Shown here piece after piece: positions 1-11,057 of a stretch of 64,000 bases of DNA (its first letter is position 1; the number at the start of each line of letters is the position of its first letter). Location: contig NW_027185501.1 of assembly GCF_040183065.1 (NCBI RefSeq), forward strand, positions 1,937,501-2,001,500, read 5' to 3'. A program made the position numbers and the translations under genes. The notes under the pieces are model-generated. The model saw nothing but the letters and a program-made list of their open reading frames with translations. It was not told where the DNA came from and made no database searches. The DNA comes from Periplaneta americana (taxonomy: Eukaryota > Arthropoda > Insecta > Blattodea > Blattidae).

Positions 1-1504
1 CGACCTTGCAGATACGCTGAACTCAAAGACTCCCTCGTCTGCCCTGTGCAAAGGATCCTAGCATTACACGATTTTAGAAAATATATTACACGTAATTGAC
101 AATGCAAAGAACACGTTTGCCTAAGAAAGAACCCTTGAATTATTTACAGTGACAACTCGGAGCACTAGTGAAATATATTAATTCTTGTGTGATAGCAGAT
201 TTAAATGTATTCTGACAGAAAAAAATTAACTAGGATCCTCTAGAGCGACATTTTGAAATTAGAAAATGATTATCTTGTGATAATTACCATAGACTTTCTA
301 CATCTGAACATTTTTCAATCTATGTGCCAGTTAAAAAATGTGCTGTATGAAAGTGCTAATTGTGAACTCCTAATTGAATCCAAGCACCTAGCTTCTACTT
401 CATTAAATATGCATGTTTAATTATTAATTATTTTATTTTTAATAATAGCACTTTAGTCGTAATTAACGTACAGTATAACTCTGCTTTGCATCTAGGCTAG
501 AACTTAATCTGGTTTACAATTTTATTACATTTGTTTATTACGTTTCCACATCATAAGAGATTTCTAATCGAGCATATGAGAAAGTAAAAGATCTCATGGA
601 AAAGTCAATTTAATTTTCTCCAATAAGTAGCATACAAGTACTTAATACAGTGCTACCATATTGTTTTAATTTTACAAAACACAAAATAACTTAGGTATTT
701 CAAAAGATCAAAATTTACATTAGCACAGATATAATATCGAAGCTTAATTTATGAGTCTACTTGCACGTAATATTTTTTGTTCCCCTGAATTACGTATAAA
801 CCAGATATAACTGCAACTAATAACTAAATGGTAGATAAAAAGTGTTGGTGAAAATAAAATGTCTCGTTTATTATATTACATTCTTTCTTGTGTATAAAAA
901 CTATAATTGCATGTCAATGCGTACTTTATAATGCCATAAAAATGTTAAGTTTTGCGATGCTGTACTTTTTCTTAGTGTATTTCTGCTGAAGCCGGCACAA
1001 TGTTCCATTTTTCGGTTAATTATTATATTTACTATTCAGGATTGTGTTATATAACTCACAATTTGTTAATGTAGTAATATTACATTTTTAAAGAAGTAAA
1101 ATATTGTAACTAAGTACTCTACAATACATTCTTATCTAATGGGTTATTTTTAAAAACCTTTTTCATTCACTTGAATAGCGATCCTGAAACTGGGCACGGA
1201 AAACAGGGCTAGCGCCACTCGGCGACGAACCACTGAACTAGAGGAAGTAACGTCACTTTCTCTTCTACCCACTCTGCTCTAACACTCACGAATAATGTAT
1301 GGCACTTGAAATTTAACAGTCATTGACAACCAGAGATGAAATGTAAGATCTGTAGAACATCGGGTCAACGCTAGGGGTGTTTTTGTTTTGCTGAACTTCA
1401 AGACAATGCTAAGTCATTTAAAGTTCGTGTGACTGTAGCCTGTATATATTTTCGTTGGTTTTACTTTGTTTATAGTTCGATTTTTCTATTATTTTATTTT
1501 ATTT
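1..1504. other. AT-rich sequence, no gene recognised
   Basis: AT-rich non-coding DNA with frequent stops in all frames. A slightly GC-richer patch near 1180-1390 has no open frame I recognise. No RNA gene or clear repeat boundary is seen. It may be intron or intergenic. Confidence 0.6.
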
Positions 1505-1592
1505 CTGGTGATGTAGAAGAGATGGTCTAGCGGCCTTAACTACACCAGATTAAATAAATAAACAAAAATAAATAAATGTATATATATATAAT
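1505..1592 (+). repeat. LINE 3' end fragment with A-rich tail
   Basis: The segment has a short inverted repeat (CTGGTG...CACCAG) around GGCCTTAAC and then (AATA)n. The same arrangement, a near-hairpin containing GGCCTTAACT and then a simple tail, recurs at 20690-20745. This is typical of the very 3' end of a CR1/Jockey-type LINE. Only the tail remains; no coding part lies upstream. Confidence 0.55.
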
Positions 1593-1984
1593 TAAATTAA
1601 AAAAAAAACAGTTAAACGCAAGGCTCATGATGCAATGTTTTCTTCTCGGTGCCCGCTCTACAGCTGTTTAAATTGAGTTAACCTGGTAGGCATTAATTAT
1701 TTCATGTAAGTGACGCTGTGTAAAGATTCTTCTTCATGAACGAGGTTGTCTATAGTTCAGTTTCCGAGATTTCCGAAAAGCCTAACAACCAGTTTAATTA
1801 AAAATAGAAGTAAAAATGAAAACCCAGACAATGCAGGGTGTTCCCAGCTTGTTTTATAATAAAATTCAAGGTTATATACATTTTATTGTCGTTGTACAAC
1901 GTGTTTTGAACATATCAAATTGAATTTAACTATTTGTATAATTATTTCAATTTTATTTTTTAATTTTTAATTTTTCAATTTGAG
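1593..1984. other. AT-rich sequence, nothing recognised
   Basis: Non-coding AT-rich DNA. The open frame of the next element may begin near 1960, but its similarity only becomes convincing from about 1985. Confidence 0.5.
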
Positions 1985-2788
1985 TTTCAAAAACAGTGGG
2001 ACGTTATCTTTTCGCAAAAAGTTTTAGATACACTCCTTTCTTCCTTCACATCCGAACAAGACATTGCACGTCTCCTAGCTCTCCAAGAGAGTGAGTCTGG
2101 AGCTTGGTTACACGCATTACCTTCTCCTCACATCGGCACCCTAATAGATAGTACATCCTTTAAAATCGCAATAGCTTTACGCCTTGGTTGTAAACTCTGC
2201 CAGCCACACCAATGTACTTGCGGGGGAATTGCTGATATTTACGGTCATCATGCACTCAGCTGTGCGAGGAGCAAGGGTCGCATTCCCAGACATACATCAC
2301 TCAATGATATCATTAAAAGATCTCTGACTTCTTGTGGCATCCCGTCTCTTTTGGAACCACCAGGTATTTGTCGCGCAGATGGTAAACGACCCGATGGTCT
2401 TACCTTAATTCCATGGTCTAGAGGAAAATCTTTAATTTGGGACTCCACTTGCGTTGACACTCTAGCTCCATCTCACTTGCCGAATACCTCCAGACGCGCA
2501 GCATCTGCTGCTGAATTAGCCGTGAAGAAGAAAGTCAATAAATATGCTCATCTTTTAGACAATTATATCTTTGTCCCCTTTGCTGTGGAGACCTTCGGTC
2601 TTTGGAGTCATGACGGTAAAGTTTTGGTATCTCAAATCGGCCAAATTTTGATCTCCATTACTGGTGATCACCGTTGCACTACTTATTTGCGTCAACGCTT
2701 AAGTATAGCTATTGAACGCGGAAATGCAATGAGCGTTTTGGGTACTCTTCCAGAGTCCAGCCCTTTGGACGAACTTTTTCTCCTGTAA
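1985..2788 (+). pseudogene. C-terminal end of an R2-type non-LTR retrotransposon protein (zinc motif and restriction-like endonuclease), 5' truncated
   Basis: One continuous reading frame of about 265 codons runs to TAA at 2786-2788; no credible ATG opens it. Near codons 75-95 is a C-x1-C-x8-H-x4-C pattern (CTC, then HHALSC). It is followed by a basic RH...LN stretch and then RPDG, with an Asp 15 residues after the PD. That order (CCHC, then PD...D) is the signature of the restriction-like endonuclease at the C-terminus of R2/R4/NeSL-type LINEs, which nicks target DNA. The end (LRQRLSIAIERGNAMSVLGT) matches a segment I recognise from many invertebrate elements. The reverse transcriptase domain is missing, as expected for 5' truncation on insertion. 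The clade is inferred; the motif order is seen. An alternative is a stand-alone domesticated fragment, which I consider unlikely. Confidence 0.7.
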
Positions 2789-3165
2789 AATTTATTATCT
2801 CTATGTAAATGTTTATATTTAGTTTTTATATATGTGTAATTGTAACGGTGAAAATATTGTTAATCAAATAATTTTTTATTTATTTATTTTTTTCATAAGT
2901 GTATATTATTTTTGGGAGTGTTTTTTGTAAGCAATTTTATGAGGTTGTTATTGATATGCTGATAAATTATTGTCTTTAGTCTAAATATGAAATTTTCGTC
3001 TAATAATGTCTCGAAAGTTAAATTTCACGTTCTGTATTTTATCATTATTTATAATATTTCCTCATTGTTGATGGAAATTGCGCGTGAAGCGAGAGAAATG
3101 GAAATGCGAGTTCAAAGAAAGCGGATCGAGTGAGAAGGAATGAATGAAGGAATGAATGAATGCAT
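2789..3165 (+). repeat. Probable 3' UTR and (GAAT)n tail of the preceding LINE
   Basis: AT-rich sequence after the TAA codon, closing with a GAATGAATGAA-type array at about 3135-3162. Simple tetranucleotide tails are usual at non-LTR retrotransposon 3' ends. The right boundary is an estimate. Confidence 0.45.
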
Positions 3166-3821
3166 TGTTGCTTAGGCTCTGGTTTCAATTGTTATTGTAC
3201 ACTATTAAGAATTAAAATAAATAAGAATATGAAAATAGAAAAATAAATAACATGTAAATAAAATGCAACAGGATCTGAATGAAACATCAAACTTTAAATA
3301 GTGCTCGTAGTCCGCGGCGGCAGCCTCTTTCAAGCTGCACATTATTCTGTCTGTACGTTATTATCAGCTACAGCTCGACCAATGCTGTGTACAGTCGTGT
3401 TGTGGGTGTGTAGCTATGGATCGGAAACCTTATAAAATAAATTCACTAACAAATTAGTCGTGTTACTTATAATGTTACTAAGTTTGCAGATATAGATTAG
3501 GCAAAGAAAATCCCCGTCGAGAACGCAATGGAATGAGTTCTGGCGTTGATTGGTTACGGTAGATCAACTATTTGCAGAATGCGAAACAAGGGGCATCACT
3601 AGAGCCCGGATGTTTAGACTTTTATAACAGTTAAAATAGGCAGGCAAAAAACCAATAAAACGTAAAAAAAACACAATCAACTTTGAAAAAGGCATTATAA
3701 ATGAAGAGTCCACTGCAAGAATGATGGATGTCACTTTCTTGTCGAAAATGAACCAAGACTGTCAATGCATAGCTTAAGGCATATAGAATGTACATAGCAG
3801 TGGCGTGCGGTGCTATTTCTC
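3166..3821. other. No gene recognised
   Basis: Non-coding DNA, including a moderately GC-rich patch at 3310-3420. No similarity or repeat boundary was recognised. Confidence 0.5.
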
Positions 3822-4379
3822 GATGGAAATGCCTGTTATTATTCGGTTGAGAAGCTTTTATCATCCAGTCTGCTGTCAAAAAATCTGAAAGTTAGAATTT
3901 ATAAAACAGTTATATTACCGGTTGTTCTGTATGGTTGTGAAACTTGGACTCTCACTTTGAGAGAGGAACATAGGTTAAGGGTGTCTGAGAAAAAGGTGCT
4001 TCGGAAAATATTTGGGGCTAAGAGGGATGAAGTTACAGGGGAATGCAGAAAGTTACACAGCACAGAACTACACGCATTGTATTCTTCACCTGACATAATT
4101 AGGAACATAAAATCCAGACGTTTGAGATGGGCGGGGCATGTAGCACGTATGGGCGAATCCAGAAATGCATATAGAGTGTTAGTTGGGAGGCCGGAGGGAA
4201 AATGACCTTTCGGGAGGCCGAGTCGTAGATGGGAAGATAATATTAAAATGGATTTGAGGGAGGTGGGATGTAATGATAGAGGCTGGATTAATCTTGCTCA
4301 GGATAGGGACCAATGGCGGGCTTATGTGAGGACGGCAGTGAACCTCCGGGTTCCTTAAAAGCCAGTAAATAAGTAAGAT
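3822..4379 (+). pseudogene. RTE/BovB-like LINE ORF2 C-terminus, 5' truncated (copy 1)
   Basis: The frame encodes the part of the protein after the reverse transcriptase palm: [16 protein letters not shown], then [24 protein letters not shown] and, after an in-frame TGA at 4203-4205, the closing DRDQWRAYVRTAVNLRVP. The stop at 4356-4358 is the natural terminus. The same block occurs at 32672-33261 (+) and 56402-56950 (-), so the TGA (Arg in the other copies) is a mutation of this copy. Only about 10-20 nt with TAAG repeats follow the stop, which is the usual short tail of this family. The layout (RYG.ETWTL, GHVARM, GRP..RW, WRAYV) resembles the C-terminus of RTE/BovB LINEs; clade assignment is inference. 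Confidence 0.85.
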
Positions 4380-6789
4380 TTGAAAATATGAAGGCAAACA
4401 ATTGAAAATGCTACGTAATAGCTGCTATGAGAACGAGCTTAATATTTACAATTACGAAACTGATTTTTGGCATCGTGAAGACATGACATTATATTCTGTA
4501 ACTGTGGATTGTCGATCAATATTCATATTACACCAATAGCATTAAAGCACGATTATTAGCAGATTAAGCACCGAAATAAATTATTTTCATATACTATTGT
4601 TAGCAAATTGAGTCACTTTTCATATATTTAAATTTCATTCACGTTACAATTAATTAGAAAATTACAAATAAACAAGAAATACTGCTTTAAAATCACAGAA
4701 CAGCCATTTACTTATTATTGAATTAGCAAGGCATACCTTAAAAAGGCAAAATAAAAATTGGCCCTATTACTTTTATTTACCACAAATATTTATATCCATG
4801 AAAATAATGACTTACTTCTACTCAGTAAAAAACGCATTTTGCCAAACATCCGGGCTCTAATCATCATGAAGAAAGCAAGATTACATCTATAGGAATGTAG
4901 GCCCGTTTACTGCCAAGAAAACTGAGAGACAGGCCTACCTGGACGGAAGTATCGTAAGAAGGGAATTCCAGGGATATTACGAAATTCGTTAAGAAACTCC
5001 ATTTTGCGTTACAACGCTATGTAGTGGATGCGCTGTGCGCTCTTGTACCGTGTTTGGGAGCTGCTATCGCCTCATCCCTGCCTTACGGTCATAGTAAATA
5101 CAAACAGTACTGAGTTAGTGAGTATAGTATGTTCCAGAAATATGTTCGCGTTTTCCAGTGACGAAAGAGCTTTCAATATCGAATCATATTCTCGTACAGG
5201 TACTGCCGTCCGTTTGCCTATGTCGCATCCCGGTTTCCCCCACTTGTTTCTGCTCTTCCTCTGTAAAGGCTAGTTGCTGAGCTGTCTCCTTTCCTGAAAA
5301 CATTAATTTCTGTTAGGAATTCGACGACTATGTAATATTATACAACTGTTTAAAATAACTTAAATAAGAGAGTCTCGTTAATTGTCACGTGATCTCCCTC
5401 CTTTCCACGATCCTGCGACAAAACCACTTGGACGCACAGTAGATAGCATGTCTGAGTAATTTTATCTTTTCGGATCGGGCAGAAGTGAAGATTGAATTTA
5501 CAGTACGTAAGGTACTCTTTTATAGAGTAAGTACAGAATTATTTCGACATGAGTTACTAGTACGAAGGACGAAACTGGTAATTGGAATTAGGTACAGTAG
5601 TCTATAGTGCGATAATATGCGCATTAGAACTGAAGCCTGTATCGAAATGAACGGCCACCATTTTAAAAAATGTGTTTAAATATCCATATTATGATTATTT
5701 TTCAATTTAACTTCATTCTCTCTATTGTACGCTAATGTGTTGTAGACAGTAGCCTATAATGTACACTGCATAATGAATACGTCCGCATGGACAGCTCAGT
5801 TCGTGAGTAAAAACACTCATTGTTAATACTGTACTATATTTTGATTAAAGAAAAACGTAATGAAAATGATCAAACTTAAAATCGCGTTATTCCTAGTTTG
5901 CGTAAATGGATGAACTACTTTTCATCCCTCCTATACCTAGTAAAGTGATTTGTTTGCATTTTACGCCACTATCATCGAACTCCAGTCGTGGAAAGGGGTA
6001 GCAAACGGTATTTCCGGTTCTCAAACGTTGATCCAAAGGTATAGCGAGGTTAATATTAGAAATGTTAGTAAAAACATATATATGTTTATGTTATATGTTT
6101 GCATTGTGGACCTAGTATCTGATTAGTGTGATTACTAGTCTTCGAAGTTGAGACACATTTACTCTGAAGTGAGGTATGCATAGAATAACACGAAAGCAGC
6201 TGTCAAAAATTTCTCTCCCCTCATATAGCGTACCTGCATATTATCATGTCAGTTAAATGGAGTTGTTGCAAAAAAAATTTTAAACGTTCCCCTGAAATAA
6301 GTAAATATAATGTTGGTCAGAATACATTGTATAGGCCCATCAACTTCTTATTACCGATTGGAAATGAGGTCGCTGCTATCGCTACAAACAGGAAATATGC
6401 AACGAGCTCAGTAGTTCGGACACTTGCCGTCGGTAACACTGAATAACAAAAAAACACTTTCGGTGGATATCTTGGTATCCAACAAGCGTTCTAAGACAAC
6501 TGGAACATGCTGATTCCGAATATGCAAACCATTTGTCTCTATTACCCACCGTTCTTGAGATATATGACATCAACCATTATGTTTAAGAACTCACAGACAG
6601 GAATTTAAGTAGAGCATTTATTGCTACACGGAGTAATAATGAACATGGCTTTAGCTAAGGAAATGATGGAAATGTGCCACATGGCACATAATTATAATAA
6701 TAACATAGTTGAAGGTATAATACACATGTAAAATTCATATGTACATATATAGAATATACTTTCTTAATTTAAGGTGTGTTTTTTGTTTG
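4380..6789. other. No gene recognised
   Basis: About 2.4 kb of AT-rich DNA with only short, unconvincing open frames (for example 5028-5273 and 6246-6446). No RNA gene or transposon signature was recognised. Confidence 0.5.
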
Positions 6790-8245
6790 AATTTCTTGGC
6801 TGTAGAATTTCATTTGTGCTGAGCATTTGTCATGTCGCGCTCAAGCGTCCATCAGTAGTCAGCCAACATCGCTGCACTCCCATCGACCCTGATAGCGTGA
6901 CTCCATCACCGAGATGTCTTAATGAAAACGTTCATCATGTTCGTCGCTGACTGAACCTAGGTTCTCGGGGAAGAAATCAAGATGTGAGTCGAGGAGATGC
7001 ATTTTGAGGGACGTGTTGCAACCTAGCTGTCTGTACGCACTGATGCACTTCTGAACAACATTCACATAGTCAGTCGATTTATTATTTGCAAGGAAATTGA
7101 CTACGACTGACTTCAATGCCACCCGTGCATCTCTTTGAGTGCCGCCCAATAAGTCTTGGAAGTGCTGTCAGCAATGATGTTCCTTATTTGTGACTGGCCA
7201 ATTTTTCTTTATATAGCGGTTCTTTCTGTCTTTGCTGTCCCACTCGCAGATGAAGTAGCTGTACTTGGTGTACCCTGTCTGCATTCCCATGAGAATTGTG
7301 ATAACTTTTAAATCACCACAGATACGCTAATTGTACTTGTGAAGTATTTTTTTAAGAAGTAGAGATATGGTATCGTACGTCCCTTTCAGGTGCGTAGAAT
7401 ATGCAACCGGTACTGAAGCATTTCTGTTTCCGTTGTGTAATAATACTGCCTTTAAACTTGTCCTATATGAGTCTATGAATAGTCGCCATGCTTCAATGCT
7501 GTGTTCCACTCCGAGACTTGACACAAAACCTTGAACGTCCATGGAGTAGCAAATAGTGTCACTCATTGCAAAGAACTTCACAAGTTCTTTGTGTCGGTGC
7601 CGAAACTGTGAATTCGTTGTGCAAGGAAATTAAATTCTTTAAGACCTATTGAGCAGTTCAGCTTGAACTTTCGTTAGTGCCAGGTCCCGTATGAGATCGC
7701 ATGATTCCGTATGAGTGTAACATTATTCATCAAATAAATATCTTCTCCAGGTTGGCAGTAATCAGAGTCTGAGTCGTCGGTAGGAGATGAAAGAGGACAT
7801 TCTTCTTGCATTTCTTCAGTAACTGTGTATTCTCCAGATGCTGTTGGTATTGGACAAGTGACGGGATCATATGGAATTGGTTTAGAAACTGAAGAAACGT
7901 CAGGTTACTTTACAGATGCACGAGTTTTGGAGGAGAAGTGACGTTTGCCAAACAGAAATAACAGTCTGTGATGTGGCTGCTTCATTCACGCCATATCATA
8001 GGAACTCCAAATACCAGATGGTTGATCTTCTTTTCCTTACTTAACCAACCGCGCAAGTTGCATGCACAGGTCGAACAGATGAACTGTGGTGCCTACGACT
8101 TACTACTATCCACCTTCTAATCAAAGTATAGTTCATGTGCTTTCTTCACAAACGCCGTAAAAGTCTTCCGATGCGATTTGTCTATTACATAGCCGCAAAA
8201 CACTTCTGGTGAATTTCTACAACCTCTGGATGCCGTAATATCCAC
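6790..8245 (-). pseudogene. Pseudogene of a multicopy arthropod zinc-binding protein of unknown function
   Basis: Read on the minus strand, three frames join into one decayed protein. N-terminal part (8240-7910): VFCGYVIDKSHRKTFTAF, ICSTCACNL and DCYFCL, cysteine pairs suggesting a zinc fold. Then a Ser/Asp-rich acidic linker (PTDDSDSDY) and ESCDLIRDLALTK. Middle part (7581-7200): WRLFIDSYRTSLKAVLLHNG and DLKVITILMGMQTGYTKYSY, FICEWDSKDRKNRY. C-terminal part (7149-6800): GCNTSLKMHLLDSHLDFFPE, DEHDERFH*DISVMESRYQG, and MLADY*WTL. I recognise this as a widely repeated, unnamed insect/crustacean family, probably transposon-borne. There are at least six stops, several frameshifts, and an internal deletion of roughly 70 codons near 7150. 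The function is unknown; loss of function is clear. Confidence 0.8.
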
Positions 8246-8649
8246 CGTCCACTGTCATTGTCAATGAAAATAAGTAGAAAAGAAACAAATGAAAGTATAT
8301 TAATGCAACAGAACACAAACAACGAAATTTTTCAGCATTACATTAAAAATGACGGAAAATGACAAAAAATTTCGACAGTGTTCTATGTAAAAAGAAATTT
8401 TCGTCGATAATTTAAAAACCTGACGTGATAGAGCAAAACGGTTTTCAGATTTGAAATCAGCATGAAAAACTGCATTACAAACAGTACACACCACGTCAGA
8501 TATCTGCCACTTGTTTATCAGTGTAATCGGAACTTGGCTGGCCTATACCTATTATCGTCTCTCTGGTGTAGCAACATAATATTTTTCTTAGCGGCCTACA
8601 AACAGTCATACGGGTAATTCTGTTTACAAGGATACTTCGTAACAAGTTT
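8246..8649. other. No gene recognised
   Basis: AT-rich DNA. A 64-codon open frame on the minus strand at 8300-8494 has no recognisable motif. Confidence 0.5.
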
Positions 8650-8650
8650 C

Positions 8651-8713
<63 letters not shown>
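8650..8713. repeat. (TAA)n microsatellite
   Basis: About 21 uninterrupted TAA units followed by a degenerate stretch to about 8740. It could be a retroelement tail, but no element body was recognised beside it. Confidence 0.9.
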
Positions 8714-8714
<1 letters not shown>

Positions 8715-8963
8715 AATAATAATAAAATAATAATACTTTATTAATAGAATATCTTAACACACCTTTTGTAATAAAATTGTACTCTCTTAGACAAAAAAAA
8801 AAAAAATGACCGGTCTCCAGATTCTATGTCCGATTCGGAAAACTTCTGGTGCATTCGTCAGAGCATGATACACACGCGGACGAATTTCTTCTGTCAAATG
8901 TTTCCAACACTCACTGCCACCACTATATGATGATTATATAACATGCTTCTTAAAGAGTCATCG

Positions 8964-9035
8964 TCTCTCTCGCATAGCGCAGTCGGTAGCATTGTGGTCT
9001 TGTATTCGAAAGGTTTCGAGTTCGAATCTCAGTAT
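8964..9035 (+). repeat. Degenerate tRNA-like (pol III box A/B) segment
   Basis: A box A-like stretch TAGCGCAGTCGG at about 8974 lies some 45 nt before a box B-like GAGTTCGAATCTC. The acceptor stem does not pair, so this is not a tRNA gene. A decayed tRNA or SINE head is likely. No terminator-quality T run follows closely. Confidence 0.4.
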
Positions 9036-9149
9036 ATACATTGTTTTTTCATTCTCATTTTTTACTTCTTGTATACTGATAATAACCAGTATTGTGAAAT
9101 ATTTAACAGAAAGTTAATATATACAAAGGGGAAGTTAGATACATAATAG

Positions 9150-9345
9150 CAATCCTTTCCCTTGTGTCTTGTATTTAAAGAGACTAAACGAAATCTTCTC
9201 GGATAGAAATAAACAAAAATAAACCTTAAGTAAAAAAATCCTTCTCGGATAGGAATAAACAAAGATAATCCTTTTCTTTGTATTAAACAAAATAAAGAAA
9301 TACATCTCGGAGACCAATAAAGAAAAATCAAAATAGACAAAAAAT
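9150..9345. repeat. Three imperfect A-rich repeat units
   Basis: Three diverged units of about 55-65 bp share TCTCGGATAGRAATAAACAA (9197, 9241, 9305). Two overlapping minus-strand open frames here are by-products of this array. Confidence 0.45.
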
Positions 9346-9549
9346 TCAATACCGGGTATGTAATCCCTCCACATCTATAACCGCCTGCATCCTACGGGGT
9401 ACACGACCTTGAATCGCCTACACAAGAAGCTAGACTGTTACCATGGAGCTATTACAAAGCAGATATGTATTTACGAGTGCAGCCAATATCTGGAACGCAT
9501 TGGTTTGTCTTTAACATTATTCATCTCGTTTTTGCAATACTATTAACAT

Positions 9550-9568
9550 TATGATGATGATGATGATG

Positions 9569-9602
<34 letters not shown>
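9550..9602. repeat. (ATG)n(ATT)n microsatellite
   Basis: Six or seven ATG units pass directly into about eleven ATT units. Confidence 0.85.
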
Positions 9603-9603
<1 letters not shown>

Positions 9604-9804
9604 TGATCAATACCAACTCCTTATGGAGAAGGGAGAAGATCCAAGAACTGAACATCTATTTTAATTCAAGAGTAATTAGAAAGAAGTCTCCGATATTACT
9701 GAACGTTTTTGTTTAATTTTTGAACTAATCCAAACTCCTGTGCACGTTAATAAATGTATCATTTGTTTCTAGCTAGAGAAAAAATAAAACGAATCAAATA
9801 TATA

Positions 9805-9885
9805 TACTTATACGAAGGCGGATACGAACCCGGGTTTTCTGCGTGTGAAGTCAGAGTTTTACCACGGCGCTATGACACATACACA
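9805..9885 (-). repeat. tRNA-like (SINE head) segment
   Basis: On the minus strand TAGCGCCGTGGTAAAAC (box A-like) precedes CCGGGTTCGTATCC (box B-like) at tRNA spacing. Arms are imperfect. A SINE head or tRNA pseudogene is the likely source. Confidence 0.4.
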
Positions 9886-10614
9886 GTTCACACCGCTGTT
9901 TGCCGATATAAGAGTATGTTCTTGGATCTCGCTGGTTTCGTCCTTACTACTCTGATTTTAGTCTTGTGTATCAGGTGCACAGCTGAACGGAACTTAGACA
10001 AATTTACGCTTCAAGAGTCCGTAATTTTTTTTTTTTGTCTAAGAGTGTACATAAATTAAAATACATGGAAAAGAAGCGACATAAATGATGTACAAAATTA
10101 CAGATATGGAAAATAGCGAGATGAATACTGTAATTACAAAATATTATGTCACAGAAATAGAATTGTTTGAAAATGTTATTATAAACGAAACAACATTTAG
10201 ATAAAAAAATATGGGAAACAATATGTTCTTTTTAATATCAATTTTATTCCTGTATGAGTAAAACTCATGTTCATGGTGTACAACTAAGCATAGACTAGCT
10301 TAGACCTACGTAATAAATTATATTACCAAGAAACAAATATAATATTATAGGCCTACTTAAAATGAAAATAACTCAAGTATTGTATTTAGTAAAAATTTAG
10401 CATTAGTAAAAAATCAGAATGAAAGTTTTGTAGGTTAACTTGATAACAAAATGAGTAAACTGAGAATCAAATGAATGGAATTGAAGTACCTACCGGTAGC
10501 CTATTACAAATTCTTATTTAAAATATACAGCATGTTAAATATAATATATTAATACTAATTTAAATTACGCATTACAATTATCTCGCATTACTAATTTGGA
10601 TTTATACGTTATAA
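9886..10614. other. No gene recognised
   Basis: AT-rich non-coding sequence. Nothing recognised beyond scattered A runs. Confidence 0.5.
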
Positions 10615-10804
10615 TTTTTTTAATATAGATATAAACGTGTAGTCCATAATTAAGGCTGTATTTTTTAAATATAGATATAAACGTGTAGTCCATAATTAAG
10701 GCTGTATTTTTTAAATATAGATATAAACGTGTAGTCCATAATTAAGGCTGTATTTTTTAAATATAGATATAAACGTGTAGTCCATAATTAAGGCTGTATT
10801 TTTT
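10615..10804. repeat. 46-bp minisatellite, four near-identical copies
   Basis: The unit starts at 10623, 10669, 10715 and 10761, exactly 46 bp apart, each containing ATAAACGTGTAGTCCATAAT then TAAGGCTGTATTTTTT. The copies are essentially identical, so the array is young or homogenised. No coding role is seen. Confidence 0.95.
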
Positions 10805-11057
10805 GTCAGCAGTTGTGACGCATTTTGCCTTTTCAAATAAAATAATACCAGTGGCTTGTAGCAGTAACTCCTGCTTGATAGACATTGAAAACCACAATAA
10901 AATGCTACTAGTTATGATGATTATCATAATAATGGTAATAAATAAGTAACACATGTAGGCTCTCTTGTATGCGAAGTTATAACAATCTCTAGTTTCTCCG
11001 AGTTATTCTTAGGATGCAGATAGGATGGCGTTGTAGCAAAACTGCTACTGATGCTAA

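Noticed and set aside
2248-2460. 70-codon minus-strand frame
   Set aside because: Shadow of the + strand LINE frame with recognisable motifs.
8964-9035. tRNA gene
   Set aside because: Box A/B present but acceptor and anticodon stems do not pair.
9360-9425. Transposase C-terminal tail on the minus strand (VPRRMQAVIDVEG-like)
   Set aside because: Suggestive of a Tc1/mariner end, but too short and isolated to support a feature.
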